Source of the DNA: Peromyscus leucopus
Lineage: Eukaryota > Chordata > Mammalia > Rodentia > Cricetidae
NCBI RefSeq assembly: GCF_004664715.2
Contig: NC_051066.1
Span: 80,578,735-80,642,734, forward strand
Direction: 5' to 3'
Length of the DNA: 64,000 nt
In this document: piece by piece, positions 11,396 through 23,170 of the stretch
Layout of the letters: every line of letters begins with the position of its first letter
Numbering within the stretch: the first letter of the stretch is position 1
Position numbers and translations under genes: made by a program
Notes under the pieces: model-generated
Databases searched by the model: none
Told to the model about the DNA's origin: nothing
What the model saw: the letters and a program-made list of their open reading frames with translations, nothing else

Positions 11396-11900
11396 TTATT
11401 TGCTGATAAGGACTATGAGGAGAAAAAGAGAATCCTTACATGTTATTCATAGGAATATCAACTATTCAGCCTCTATGGAAATGAAAAAAATAAAATATAA
11501 AACATACTACTGTTTCATCCAGCTATCCTTCCCCTGGGTGTATTGTGAAAGAATTAAAGTCAGCATACAGCAGAGATACCTGCACATCCATGTTTATCAT
11601 GGCACCATTCACAATATCTAAGATAAGGAATCAGCCTAGATGCCCATTAAGACATGAATGGTTAATGAAAATATGGCACAGATACAAAATAGAGACATTC
11701 AACCATAAAGGAGAATGAAACCCTATTGTTTGCAGGAAAAATGGAAAGAACTGGAGGGCTTGCTGAGCCAAATAAGCAGACTCAGAAGGAATCACATGAC
11801 TTATGTGAGGAAGGGAAAGGGTTTTGATGACCTGAAAGTAGAAGAGACACTAAGCAACACATGGTATTTGCATGTGTGGAAATGTCACAGTGATTCCCAT
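11396..11900 (+). mobile_element. Old L1 fragment (end of ORF2 into 3' UTR)
   Basis: Translated fragments resemble the ORF2 C-terminal region, with the 'CCATTAAGACATGAATGGTT' and 'GGCACAGATACAAAATAGAG' landmarks that precede the ORF2 stop. Much more diverged than the L1 at the left edge. Confidence 0.75.
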
Positions 11901-12104
11901 TAAGTTATACAATCATTATGTCTTAAATACGTAATTTGAAAGAGATGCATATATCCCTAAGTAAAACTTGGGATGACTAAGGTTTCCGACATCCAGCAAG
12001 GATAAAGAGTTGGATGTGTGCAAAAACTTCTTGTGATGAAATGCACCCAAACTCAAGCAAAGCCTGAGCAACTGTGAAACTATGTGCTGCTCAAAATAGC
12101 ATCT

Positions 12105-12232
12105 TGAGGGACTGGCAAGATGATTCCATGTGTCAAAGGGGCCTGTCACCAAACTTAACATTCTGAGTTCAATCTCCAGTACTCACATGGTGGAAGGAGA
12201 GAACTGACTCCTGCAAGTTGTCAGTTCTACAG

Positions 12233-12286
<54 letters not shown>

Positions 12287-12333
12287 GCACGCACGCACAC
12301 ACGCGCACACACACACACACACACAGATAGACA
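12105..12333 (+). mobile_element. B2/B3 SINE with CA-repeat tail
   Basis: Head 'GGGACTGGCAAGATGATTCC', middle 'TGAGTTCAATCTCCAGTACT', ending in a long CA tract. Confidence 0.7.
12234..12326 (+). repeat. (CA)n microsatellite
   Basis: About 90 nt of CA with CG-containing interruptions (CACGCACG, ACGCGCAC) between 12282 and 12310, followed by GATAGACAGA repeats. Confidence 0.95.
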
Positions 12334-13180
12334 GAGATAGACAGAGACAGACAGACAGAGACAGAAATTTTTTTAAGAGAGAGAGAATCCCCCATATTCT
12401 CAAAAAATTAATCTTGAGATGGAAAATGGTGGATTTGAACAACTAACTCTTTCTGGGCCTCGACAAGATTTAACCAAAGCAAGTATGTGGCTGAAGTAGG
12501 GTACTCTAGAAAGTACTGGGATGCAGCGGTAGAGTGAGTGATGGGATAAAACACATGGACTGTAGAATTATAAGTGAAACAGAGAGCACTAAGGCCATGT
12601 GCTTGGGGACATTATAGGGAAAAGTGAATTTATTAGTCATGGTGAGCCATCAGAAAGAGGATCCACCTCAGAGGAGGTGAACTTTACCACAGGTCAAGGC
12701 AAGGGACTCATTGGTAAGTTCAAGAGCAAGCATCCCTCACCCTGCAAACCTCTGCATCCTCGAGCCCTGTGCCTCTGGCTTCATCACATGGTGCCAATGT
12801 TCTCACAGAAACCAGTCTTCAGGGTGAAGACCTCTGGCTGGGCTGCCTGAGGTCATAAGCTCCTGAATTTTTGTATCTCCCAGTTCCAGTGGCCTCTTCT
12901 CTTCATTGACTCGGTGGGTGACCACTTCTGAGAGACAGTGTGGGTTCTGGAAACTGATGGCAACTTGGACACAAATTTTGTAGGATCATCTGCATGATGA
13001 GAAATGCAGTCTGAAGTGTAAAGAGAGGTGAGAGGCACTTTTGTTTAAAATCAAAGGTCCAGCCTCTGAGGACAGGCAATTACCACAACTGCTTTTACTA
13101 AAAGGCTCTAGTGCCTCAGTTGGGACCACAAAATAAGCAAACATAGGATGTACCATGGTAACTCAAGGAGTGTCTGTCTA
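12334..13180. other. Unique sequence, nothing recognised
   Basis: A short AGAC/GAGA patch at 12327-12390, then ordinary sequence with no repeat or exon that I can support. Confidence 0.45.
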
Positions 13181-13182
13181 AA

Positions 13183-13345
13183 GGCTTGAGGATATAGCTT
13201 AGTAGGTAGAGCGTTTGCCTAGCATACTTGGAGCCTTGGGCTTGACCTTGGAACCACATAAATTGAGCATAATGGCGCATGCCTATAATCCCAGCACTTG
13301 GGAGGTGGAAGCAGGAGGATCAGGAGGTCAAGGCTGTACTCTTCC
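13183..13345 (+). mobile_element. B4/RSINE-type ID-B1 fusion SINE
   Basis: ID-like head 'GGATATAGCTTAGTAGGTAG' with 'GCGTTTGCCTAGCATACTTG', joined to a B1 body 'GCCTATAATCCCAGCACTTG'. Confidence 0.85.
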
Positions 13346-14250
13346 ATGCTCAATGGCTCAGATATCTAGAGGGTACTCTCCACACACCTGTGGGTGTACT
13401 GACAGATCATCTCAGGCATGAGGAGCCCTCTTAGAGCAGCCCACATGCCCAGCCAGGGAGAAAGGCTCATGGAAGCTCCTCTGGTTCCACATCCCCTGAT
13501 CTATACACATACAGGCCATAGTGTGACAGAGCTGCCGTAATCCTTGTCCCTACCCTACCAGCTGGCAAACAGGCAGGCGCAGCCTCCACACTGGCCTGTC
13601 TGGTCTGACCTGCTGGACTACGAGAGAGAAGGAATACAGCCTGAAGCAGTCATGATCCTCTCCCTCACACACTGAAGGCTCCACAGCTAGAAGCCAGGAA
13701 GAAGATTCAAGAAGCAAGGAAGAGTTTTTGACCTTGAAAGTTATTTTGCTTTATTTGTGTTTTCACTCATTTTTTTCTCACAACTTTAATTGTATTTACT
13801 CATTAATTCTTTAACTTGGATCTTTTCACAGATTTTCATATATTGATCTTATTCCATGACTATATCTGTTCTGGAGCTATTCTATATTATCTATGCCACA
13901 TTCTTTTCCACAACAGTTGGTGTTGTAATATTGTTGCTTTTTAGACTTTTCTTATTATATTTGCTCATTTGTGTTACAGAAGTCTGTCCTCTGTTCCTAC
14001 CTTGTGGGATCACCCTGAGGTCATCAGGTTTGCAGGCAGCCTTGTCATCTCGCCAGCCCATAATATTGTTGCTTTTCACAATTTCTTCTCTCTGAACAGT
14101 GCTGGAGATGGAACACGTAGTATGAGAGCCTTGACACTGAACAATACCTCAGCTGAGCTGAGACCTCAGTGGAGAGAAAGTGTATCATCCTCCATCCACA
14201 GCTTAGTCCTGTTTAAAGTGAGGTGCAGACTTCAGGATTAGGGACAGGAC
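13346..14250. other. Unique sequence, nothing recognised
   Basis: 13735-13990 is AT-rich; the remainder is average composition. Short overlapping frames only. Confidence 0.45.
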
Positions 14251-14252
14251 AA

Positions 14253-14549
14253 GGGCTGGGAAGACCCAGTGAGTCAAAGCACTTAGTCTGCGAACATGAA
14301 AACCTGAGTGTGGACCCTCAGCATCCACACAAAAGGCCAGGCACGCTATGCAAACACATCTAACTCCAGCGCTGTGAGGATCAGAGACAGGAGGATCACT
14401 GTGGTTTGCTGGCTGCCAGTCCAGCTGTAGGTTGAGTGAGAAACTCTGTTTTAAGGGAATTAGATGGAGGGTGGGTGGGGCAGGACATCTGACATTCTTT
14501 CTGTCTGTACACTTGTATGCATGGGTATACAGACAGACCACATAGGTAC

Positions 14550-14601
<52 letters not shown>

Positions 14602-14620
14602 GAGAGAGAGAGAGAGACAA
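14253..14620 (+). mobile_element. B4 SINE with CA/GA tail
   Basis: Head 'GGCTGGGAAGACCCAGTGAG', central B1-derived part 'CACGCTATGCAAACACATCT' to 'GAGAAACTCTGTTTTAAGGG', then (CA)n at 14552-14599 and GAGAGA. Confidence 0.75.
14552..14616 (+). repeat. (CA)n-(GA)n microsatellite
   Basis: About 24 CA units followed by GA units. Confidence 0.95.
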
Positions 14621-14864
14621 ACAGACAAAAATTCCTAAGGAATGTCCTGCCCAGGTTGGCACAGATATAGGGTAAGGGATAGGGTGGACTGAAAACCTAC
14701 TGCTAGACATACACTCATATAGAACAACAAAGAGAAATAACAATTGTTGTAGAAGTGGCCATGTTATCACAATCACTAACTACCTCTTGTATCTTGAAAC
14801 CACACAAGGAAAACCTTCTGCAAATTGAGTTTTGTTTCTGGCCGAAATAAATCAGAATTACACA

Positions 14865-15000
14865 TCCTCTAAGGCCCACTACAAATTTTAATTTTTCATG
14901 AAGTCTTTCCTAATTACTATAGTCCCTAAGGAGCCCTCTTAATTTCTATAATTGTCTGCCTCGCCGATTCATTAATTAATAACTATCTATCGAATAAATT
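14865..15000 (+). mobile_element. L2 LINE 3' fragment
   Basis: 'AAGTCTTTCCTAATTACTAT', 'TTGTCTGCCTCGCCGATTCA' and an AATAAA-containing end follow the order of the L2 3' terminus. Diverged. Confidence 0.45.
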
Positions 15001-15243
15001 CTCTGCACATGGTCCAGTGCTGGGGGTGGGCTGCTATGAGACAGGACCTTGGATTCCTCAACTCCACACACGGAGCAAGCCCTCCAAGTCTCCAAGAGAA
15101 CTGAAATCAGCTACATGGAGGGAGGGAGTCTGGGGACACTCACTTGGAGGGTATGAGTAGATGGTTTCCTAAAAGTCAACTAGTTCTAAAAAATATGGGC
15201 TTCTATGGTTCTCAGAGAAATTAAATTTTTCTTCAGAGTAAAA

Positions 15244-15366
15244 CAGCAGGAGACAAGAAAGATCCATAGGTAGAGGTGCTTACTGCCAACCTAATGACCT
15301 GAGTTTGATTCTCAAGACCCACTCCCACAAGGCGCTCTCTGACTTCTTCATGCATACTCCATGGCC

Positions 15367-15422
<56 letters not shown>
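15244..15422 (+). mobile_element. B2/B3 SINE with CA-repeat tail
   Basis: 'GGTAGAGGTGCTTACTGCCA', 'CCTGAGTTTGATTCTCAAGA' and 'CTCTCTGACTTCTTCATGCA', ending in (CA)n at 15368-15421. Confidence 0.8.
15368..15421 (+). repeat. (CA)n microsatellite
   Basis: About 27 uninterrupted CA units. Confidence 0.95.
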
Positions 15423-16003
15423 AAACAAACATTTAAGAAAATTTAACTGAAGAAGGGTGAGGGACATTCCAAACAGAAAAATGTTGTGTGTCAACAATCT
15501 CTACAGGAGTTAGTGTGGGGTAAAAGAGGGAGAAGATGGCTGGTGTTTCCATTGGCAAGCCACAGAAAGGGAGTCTAGACACACAGGAGCAACCAGCAGT
15601 TAGTGTGGGTTTGGTATCCTAGGCACTGTGGAATGGTATGAGGAATGGTTATTTCACAGGAGGGACCTGAAAAGAGTGGGCAGTATGGCTGGTCCAGAAC
15701 ATTTCCTACGCTGAGATCCTGAGGTCATGACCTAAGGTACTGATTACAGATGAAACACAGGACAGACTAAGGGGATCGTTCAAAAAAGAGACTATCCAGG
15801 ACGGGCACAGGGGGGAACAAGAGGTAAGAAGGGAAACGGGATACCACAAGTCCAGGCTGGACAGAGGAGAGCTTGGCCACAGTGGGCCAGGTGCCCCAAC
15901 AGTACAGCCAACAGGACAAAAGAGGCTAAAGACCCACAGTAGAGAAGTGGAGTCAACCCTGCAGAGCTGTGTTTAAGACAGGAAGCTAATGTTCCAGTCC
16001 TTT
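15423..16003. other. Unique sequence, nothing recognised
   Basis: No repeat or exon identified. Confidence 0.45.
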
Positions 16004-16390
16004 TTGTGTTACTGTGACAAAGCACTCTGACCAAAAACAACTTGAGCAGATGGGGCTTTATTTGGCTTACACTTCCAGGTCACAAACCATCATTGAGGAG
16101 AGTCGGAACAGGAGCTAAAGACAGGAGCCCAGAGACAAGAACCATGGAGGAACCCTGCCTGCTGGGATGCTGCTTGCCCACTCACTGCCTTGCTCATTCA
16201 CGTATAACTAGCATTCTTCTAGAACCCAGGACTACGTGCCTAGGGAAGATACCACCCACAGTGGACTGCGTCATCCTACACCAATTTATAATCAAGATAG
16301 TCGCCCACAGACATGCATACAAGTCACTCTGACATTGGCAGTTCCTCAGCTTCTCCTCTCAGGTGACTCTAGGCTGTGGTTAGGGCTGAC
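16004..16390. mobile_element. Rodent Lx-type 3'-end repeat
   Basis: 'GTGTTACTGTGACAAAGCAC', 'CATGGAGGAACCCTGCCTGC', 'CTAGAACCCAGGACTACGTG' and 'ACCACCCACAGTGGACTG' are landmarks of an abundant rodent repeat that I believe derives from an Lx LINE 3' end. The same family is at 35301-36080. The exact name is uncertain. Confidence 0.65.
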
Positions 16391-16855
16391 CGGGACAATC
16401 CAATAAACCCAAGAGTAGATGCTTTGAATCTGGGAATTAGTGGCCTAGGCATGCCTGCCTGCATATTTTCTCTCCTCAGTCCCATTTTCTGCACTTCTTT
16501 CTTACATTCTTTCAGCCTGGTAGTAGGGAAAGGATGTGGCAAATAGAGCTTCTTCCACGGGAGTCCTTGACTCCACCCAGCCACGGGTCTAGCTCTAGAA
16601 CCTTACAGAAGTTACCTAGTCTCACTCAGTCTAATGTTTCTTTTGTACAACAGGTGAGACGGTAGCAGCAGCTTACCAGGAGCCACGAGGATTGGAATAC
16701 ATGGAAAGTGTTCGATTGTGGTGTGGCCACTGCCCAGTCGTATCAGCAAACACTCAGAGGCAAGGGTAGAAGAGGAGCCCAGGGAACCACTGAAAATCGT
16801 ACAGTCCCCCAAACTATTTTACCATGGGAAAGGTTAGGGGAAAGAACATCTTCAG
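16391..16855. other. Unique sequence, nothing recognised
   Basis: No repeat or exon identified. Confidence 0.4.
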
Positions 16856-16857
16856 GC

Positions 16858-17000
16858 ATTTGCCGTGTGCCAGACACTCTACTAACTCTTACAATGTCCC
16901 TCCAAGGTAGCTGTTATCCCCACTTTATAGACTAGGAAGTCACAGCAGAGACAGGCTCAGGAGCTTGCCCAAAGTTTAGCAGCCAGTGGCTAGCATATGT
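16858..17000 (-). mobile_element. MIR SINE
   Basis: Antisense MIR order: 'GTGTGCCAGACACTCTACTA', 'TGTTATCCCCACTTTATAGA', 'AGCTTGCCCAAAGTTTAGCA'. Confidence 0.75.
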
Positions 17001-17824
17001 TCTGGTGTATTTGAAAATCCCAGAATATATTTCAAGTTGTAATCATCTCATTTCATACAGCTATTTTAAAACCTGGACAAATACCTATTCTTCCTGTAAT
17101 CAGCAGGCCAGGTGGAGTGGTAGGGAAGGCAGGTCGTCTTAGGGCGTTATCTAAAAATAAAGGGCTTTGGGGCTTCCGGGTAGAAGAGCCAGGCGCTGCT
17201 GCAATGCTGCCCAGAGCCAGTGGGAGAAAGGTAAACTGGGAAGAGCAGAGAGAACTCCAGCCATAGAGAAAAGACAAGAAAGGAAGATGGGTGAGCGTGT
17301 AATGCGTTTGAAAGAGATTTCCATCTAAGATTGCTAAAATAATACAAAACATTTCATGCTTAAAGGGATAAACTTCCTTAATCTGACACATACTCTTAAT
17401 CCCTAGATAAAATGCCTCTGTCCCTGCAGAATGGGTCCAGCTTCCTTATACACCGATCCCTAAGGCTCTGGACAAGGCACACAGTGAGTCCTCCTGTAAT
17501 GGGGTTCTAAACATCCAAAACAAAACGAACAGGAGACTCCAGAGTCCATAGCACCAGAGTTGAAAGCTTGTTCTTATCAATCTAAGGCTGAACACTGGGG
17601 GGGGGGGGGGATGCGATATCCCCGAGGGAGGGGGAAATCTCCTTGACAAAGAGTAGTTTGAATAGAAACCTTCTTTTCATGAGAGCTTCTCAGGGTTCAA
17701 TATTGTGTGGTGTGGGTATTCAAGGCTGATGTTAATAACATACCCACGTATTCAAAATGATTTTGAAAGTATTTTGAAGATGACTGTCCTGCTGCTAAGA
17801 ATGCCATGGAAAGGAATCTTTTTA
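17001..17824. other. Unique sequence with a G14 run
   Basis: A run of 14 G at 17597-17610; otherwise nothing recognised. Confidence 0.45.
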
Positions 17825-17837
17825 ACTTTTATTTATG

Positions 17838-17873
<36 letters not shown>

Positions 17874-18100
17874 AGGTGTGCTTGCACTACTGCACACAGG
17901 TAGGGAGGTCAGGGAACAACTTTAGAGAGTTGGTTCAATCCTCCCATCCCACTGTGAGGTTTGCTCTCCCCAGCTGGGTCACCTCATCCTCCTGGGGAGT
18001 CTGTCTTCCTCAGGCACAGAGAGGACGTTTGCCTGTCCAGCATCCAGGGGACAACAGGGTGGTCTGCTGTAGAGTTTTGTTTTTCTTTAAAGACTTAGAG
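17825..18100 (-). mobile_element. B4-like SINE, antisense, with (TG)n
   Basis: (TG)n at 17839-17872 followed by 'AGGGAGGTCAGGGAACAACT' and 'CTGGGTCACCTCATCCTCCT', the antisense layout of B4/B2-type elements. The right end is unclear. Confidence 0.55.
17839..17872 (+). repeat. (TG)n microsatellite
   Basis: About 17 TG units. Confidence 0.95.
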
Positions 18101-18189
18101 GAAAGATCAACAACAAAATAAATAAGTACATGAGAGGGAAGGTCCACAAACGCCTGTATCTGAGACAGTCCTTTACAAAGATGCTTTCT

Positions 18190-18548
18190 TTATGTTTCCA
18201 CTTTTCACACGTGTGAGTGTGGTGTGCGGGTGTGTGCACAGCTCTTCTGCATGCATGTTGGTGTACACGCATTGGGGGCCCAAGGTTGATGCTGGGAATC
18301 ATCCCCCATTGCTCTTCCACCTCATTCATCGTGGCCGAGTCTCTCAACCTCACCCAGAACTCACCGGGAAAGCTGGTCTCCTAGTCAGTTGGCTCTAGGC
18401 AAACCCCGGTACTCTGCCTTCCAAGGCTGGAGTTACAGGCAGGCTGCCCACCCCACCCAGCAGTTATGTAAGTTTCTGGGATCCAAATTCTAGTTTTCAC
18501 GCTTTTGCGATAAATGCTTTAAACTATTAGGCCACCTCCCCAGCCCCC
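18190..18548 (-). mobile_element. B4 SINE, antisense
   Basis: Starts with a TGTG-rich segment, 'GGGCCCAAGGTTGATGCTGG', and ends in 'ATTAGGCCACCTCCCCAGCC', the reverse complement of a B4/B2 head. Confidence 0.75.
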
Positions 18549-20405
18549 TAAGGAATTTTTTATTCTGTCAGGTGTTTGAAAAAGTACTCTAAATCAAATG
18601 ATTAATTACTCAACATTTACTGCTTTTTCTGGGCACACAAAATGAAGGAAAATACGGAATCTATTATCCGAGGGGTTGTAGCTGATGTAATACAATGTGC
18701 TACAGAGTGTACACTGTAGTAGATAACGAAGTCTATTTGTACACAAACATGCTACACAGTGAGATGAAAGAATTAGCCTGATAATTCTTCCATGGGCTTC
18801 AAGGACCTAGGAAGCCAAAGAGAACTCCCGAGAGATGCCTTAGGCTGAAGTTTCCTAGCAAATCAGTGATCAATTTAGCATTCATTTGCCTCCTGCTGCC
18901 CTGAGTCCTCTGGAGAGTCAAGAAATTAGTTCTGCTATTCCTACTTTGCTTCAAGAAGCCTGCTTGCTATTCTTAGCTTTCCAACCGAGTCTGGTGGGAA
19001 AACTGTGGAAATCCTGAGCATTAAGAACAGATTGGGCAATTAAAAAAAAAAAAAAAGAGCAGATTAAAGCATTTTTTTTGTAGAAGTTGAGCATATTTTT
19101 TAAAGAAAATGTTTAGAGCGAAAGGGGGGTACAAGTGGACTTTTGCCTCCAACAGGAACATGGTGCAAGTTGGAAGAGGATCGAAGAGCACAACCAGTTG
19201 CCCCCCATCTCCATCCTGACCTCTGTAGCTTCTATCAGGAGAGGGGGTGGGGGAGTCAAGGGTCATTTCTCTTAGTTACCCTCCATCTAGATCTTCCATG
19301 CACTGTTACCTCCACCCAAGAGAGCTGGCACAGACATGGAGCTTGGAGTTATCACCTACTGACAGACAACTTCCCAGCTCAACCTTGGTCCATATTTCCA
19401 CACACTGAACACTTGATTGCTCCCAAGTTCATTGTGTTGGTCGTGAAGACTCACCCTGCATTATCTCGGGGGATTGACCAAGCTTCCTTGCTCGGTAATG
19501 ACCCAGCTCATAAGGGTTAGTTTGTTGTCCTTGAAAATTCTGCCAGGTTTATAAGCCTTGTGTGGCCTGACAATATAACCACAGGGTGTCTGTGTGGCCA
19601 CTGATTGTCCCATCTCTCTTGCTGCGTTTCAGGCATTTAGACAACAGTTGTCCTCACTAGACCCAAAGAGGGAACAAAACACAACCAAACAAAAACATAA
19701 GAGGCTGGATATTTCTGGGTGGCCTCGTAGTTATCTTCTTTGTCTCTCAAAAAAGGGCTGATGTGTTACCTTATCAGCTGCCCCATGCGGATTACCCAAG
19801 GGACAGTCATCTATTGTCTGTGTGTCTGATAAACTGTACTTCTCTCAGGGGATGTGGCCAAAGCCAACTACCCCAAGGGCAGAGTCTGCAAAACAGTGAC
19901 ACCTGCCTTGCACAACTGCGCCTGTGCTGTTACTTCTGGAAAAGCCTCCCTGGAGCTGTCGATATGCTCAGGCATGACTTTCCCATGCCATGCAGATCAC
20001 CAGCATTCAAGGCCCAGCTCACGCATTGCTTCACCGGGATGCCTTTGTTGGCCCACCAGCTGAAGAAGAGTAGACTGGCATAAGCCAGCTGGCTCCCAAG
20101 GGGATCTGCCAGTCTATGGGCATTCACAGATGGTGACTCCAGAGTGAGAGTGGTCTGAAAGTCTCTGGAGCTCAGAGAAGGGGTTCACTGCCTAAAAATT
20201 GAAACGGTAAGGACAAAACAGCACAGTGACCACTACAACGAAAATAGATGTGTGGGACTAAAGGTTTGTGGTAGTGGAGAGAGCTAGGTCATTATGGGAT
20301 ACAGACCCTTGCTTCAGTGACTATGAATCATGACCCAAAGAACAACAGGAAATCTCAGAGACCACCCAAACAACGAAAGATGGCCAGTGGGGAACAAAAT
20401 GGGTG
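18549..20405. other. Unique sequence, nothing firm
   Basis: 18600-18780 faintly resembles antisense L2 but not enough to call. An A15 run lies near 19042-19056. Open frames here overlap and lack domains. Confidence 0.45.
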
Positions 20406-20407
20406 TA

Positions 20408-20515
20408 GAATCTGGTTCAGGTTCCAATGCCATGTCTCTTAGTTCCTAGTGACAGCCTCTTTACCTGTAAGCAGAAGGAGTGGGACCCAACCCTAGGCTG
20501 TAAGGATGGGTAAAA
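20408..20515 (+). mobile_element. Possible MIR SINE
   Basis: 'TCTGGTTCAGGTTCCAATGC' then 'AGCCTCTTTACCTGTAAG' parallel the MIR body and the 'TTCCTCATCTGTAAAATG' block. Diverged. Confidence 0.4.
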
Positions 20516-21640
20516 GACACTCTTCCCAGTGTGCAGCAGAGAGTCACTGGTCCTTGGTAGCTCTCAATGTTCTAGCTCTTTTCTGTCGTAACACACACAT
20601 ACCATATGTTCCCTGACCATGATTGGACACACAGACCCTGGGCTGGGATAAGACTCCAACACCAAGTCCTATCAGGCAAGAAAAATGAGAGTCTACCTGG
20701 GGCATTTCAAGTATGGCTTATTTGGTCTAAATCAATTCATCTGGAAGCATGCATCTTGTTACTAGAAGATGGCAGTGGCTATAACAATTAAGAAAAGGAA
20801 ATGGACAGAACAGTTGTGGCAAAAGTTGCTTATGTCTAGGCTGCCACCAAGATGGTTTTGGATTTTAAAAAGCAGCAAAGAAGGTTAAGGGACAGCCAGG
20901 CTTGGGGATGGCCAGACTTGGGGACACACAATGTAGCTCACTGTCAAAGGGAGCACCACACAAATAGAGAAACCTAGCTAGTGAGTATGTCCAGTGGCTT
21001 TTTATAATCAGAACTCTAGAGGTAGTCATGAGGAATGTCTGCCCAGGTCAGAATCTGATCTATACAACCAGTGCACTTCAGCCTGGTTCTTATAATACTG
21101 GGTTACAGATGCTGGGTTACAGAAAATCTGGGGAACCTGTGACCATATGTAATGATATGAAAACCTTGTGTTCTGGTTTGCACTGTCTTATGTTGGCAAT
21201 CAGGCAAAGGTAAACTTAGCTATCATCAGAGTCTATGTGGTCTGCAACCCCCAACATGTAAGGGGCTGATGGTTCTCTAAGAGCACATGAACTTAGAAAG
21301 TCAATGATTGAATCCCCTCTGTCTAATAATGTTTCCCCATGAGTGTACATTCTTCATCAAAAGTAACATGAAATCCCAATTAAACTGTCTTGGGAGGTCT
21401 TCTGTTTGTTATGAAGGAATATCTGTCATATAGAATTTATCTTCAATAGATTTGTATGCATTCCTATTGTTAATATATCTTTCTTATATATTAGAAGACT
21501 CAGCTAGAGCTAGGTAAGGAAAAGACCCTTTCCTTCCCTCCAACGCCCTGTCCTTTTTGTCAAAAGAACTATACAGCAAAGGCAGCAGACACAGGGAAGA
21601 GAGGAGATCTAGATTGCTGTAATTCACACAGTCCCTGTTC
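20516..21640. other. Unique sequence, nothing recognised
   Basis: AT-leaning towards 21480. Includes a local duplication 'CTGGGTTACAG' at about 21098 and 21112. No exon seen. Confidence 0.45.
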
Positions 21641-21654
21641 TCCCGTGTGTATAC

Positions 21655-21855
21655 TAGAACTGCCAACATGGCTCAGTGGATAAAGGTGCTTCCTGCCAAG
21701 ACTGAAACTTTGAGATCCATCCATGAGGTCCACACAGTGGAAGGAAGCAACCAACTCCTTAAAGTTGTTCTCTGATCTTTACATAGGCAGAGTGGTGTGG
21801 GCACATGAGCATGCACACACTCTCACACACTAAACAAGTCAACATTTAATGGCAT
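21655..21855 (+). mobile_element. B2/B3 SINE
   Basis: 'CCAACATGGCTCAGTGGATA', 'GTGGAAGGAAGCAACCAACT' and a CACA-rich tail. Confidence 0.75.
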
Positions 21856-21903
21856 AATAGGACTGTTTCATAGTACGATTTAAGAATTGTGGGAGATAAT
21901 GCA

Positions 21904-22034
21904 AGCCAGGTGTGGCGGCACACACCTTTAATCCCAGTGCTTGGGAGGCAGAGGCAGGCGGATCTCTGAATTTGAGGCCAGCCTGGTCTACAGAGTGAGT
22001 TCCAGGACAGCCAGGGCTACACAGGGAAAACAGA
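21904..22034 (+). mobile_element. B1 SINE
   Basis: 'GCCAGGTGTGGCGGCACACA', 'CCTGGTCTACAGAGTGAGTT' and 'CAGCCAGGGCTACACAGGGA'. It appears inserted in an antisense B4/B2 whose head remains at 22055-22128. Confidence 0.92.
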
Positions 22035-22054
22035 AGGTTGAGAGCTGCCTGATG

Positions 22055-22128
22055 TGGATGCTGGGTCTCAAACTCTGGTCCTCAGCAAAGGCAGCAAGCG
22101 CTCTCGACTGCTGACCAGCCCCTCGTGT
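22055..22128 (-). mobile_element. B4/B2 head fragment, antisense
   Basis: 'GGATGCTGGGTCTCAAACTC' to 'CTGACCAGCCCCTC' is the reverse complement of a tRNA-derived SINE head. Confidence 0.55.
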
Positions 22129-22964
22129 CGCTGGAACACGGCCTGCTCGCTCACTTGTGCATCTCCCATGACTGCATCTCATCTGACAAAGGCAGAGTTG
22201 AACAGCTCTGAGGGAGCCTGACCGGCTCGTCTGCCAAGACACTGTGTGACCTGACCCTTAACCAGCCCTGCTCTCCTTTTCTTGTTTGCTCTGAACGTCT
22301 AAAAAGCATTTGGCTAGATTTTCTAATTTTAGTAATGGAGTTGAGCTAAGAGTCTATAAAAGAATGATCTTCTTGGGAACCGATGCCAAGAAGTCAATAC
22401 TGTATCTGCACCTTACTCTAAAATACGTATTTATTTAATTATAGAAGAGCTGGAAGGGACGATAAAGTAAGTAGACGTAGCAAAATGTTAAGAATGAGTG
22501 AATCAAAAAAAAAAAAGAATGAGTGAGTCTCCAGAAAAAGGACATCTTGGACATTTTTTGGATAGATTTGTACTTTTTCTATATATTTTCAATTTTTTCA
22601 AAATTGAAAAATACACACATTTTTAATTGCATGGGCTTTCTCAAAAGTAACCCTAAAAAGATCCTCCCTCAGGTAAACGTTACCAAATACCCACTACCCT
22701 CCCTATTGTTCAACCATGACTTCCTGCTCCCCGACTCCAGTAAGTCTGCCCTGCCCCGGGCCCTGGATGCTGTGGGGCTGCTGTTCTACCCCAGCTTGTC
22801 TGCCTCTTCTGGGCACGTTTATTAACTTTCTGGGTGTGATGCAACGTGAAGAAATTCTTGCATTTGACAGAAATACAGATTCTGTGATGCCTCTTGCATT
22901 TCACTAATGACACTGACTGACCTCTGGGACTCTGGGTATTTTCCTTTAGCAATTTCTTCAACTT
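22129..22964. other. Unique sequence, partly AT-rich
   Basis: 22400-22640 is AT-rich with an A12 run near 22506. Nothing else recognised. Confidence 0.45.
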
Positions 22965-22967
22965 TTT

Positions 22968-23170
22968 AAAGTGTGTCTGAGCATGTGCTTGCATGTATGT
23001 CTGTGTACCCTGTGCGTGCCTAGCGTCTGTGGGGGCCAGGGGAGGGTGTCGAATGCATCCCCTGGAATCTTAGAGGTGGTTGTGAACAACCACATGGGTG
23101 CTAGGGATCCGTTCAGGTCCTCTGAAGGAGCAGAAAGTGCGGCCAGCTGCTGAGCCGACTCTCTAGCCCC
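22968..23170 (-). mobile_element. B2 SINE, antisense
   Basis: 'TGTGGGGGCCAGGGGAGGGT', 'CAACCACATGGGTGCTAGGG', 'GTTCAGGTCCTCTGAAGGAG' and terminal 'CTGAGCCGACTCTCTAGCC'. Confidence 0.88.

Noticed and set aside
12234..12326. CRISPR-like or regularly spaced array
   Set aside because: Plain dinucleotide microsatellite; the genome is rodent and no spacer structure exists anywhere in the window.
14203..14776. Cys/Val-rich frames of 126-141 codons on the minus strand
   Set aside because: They translate the (CA)n tract and B4 SINE.
18600..18780. Antisense L2 fragment
   Set aside because: Similarity was too scattered to support a call.
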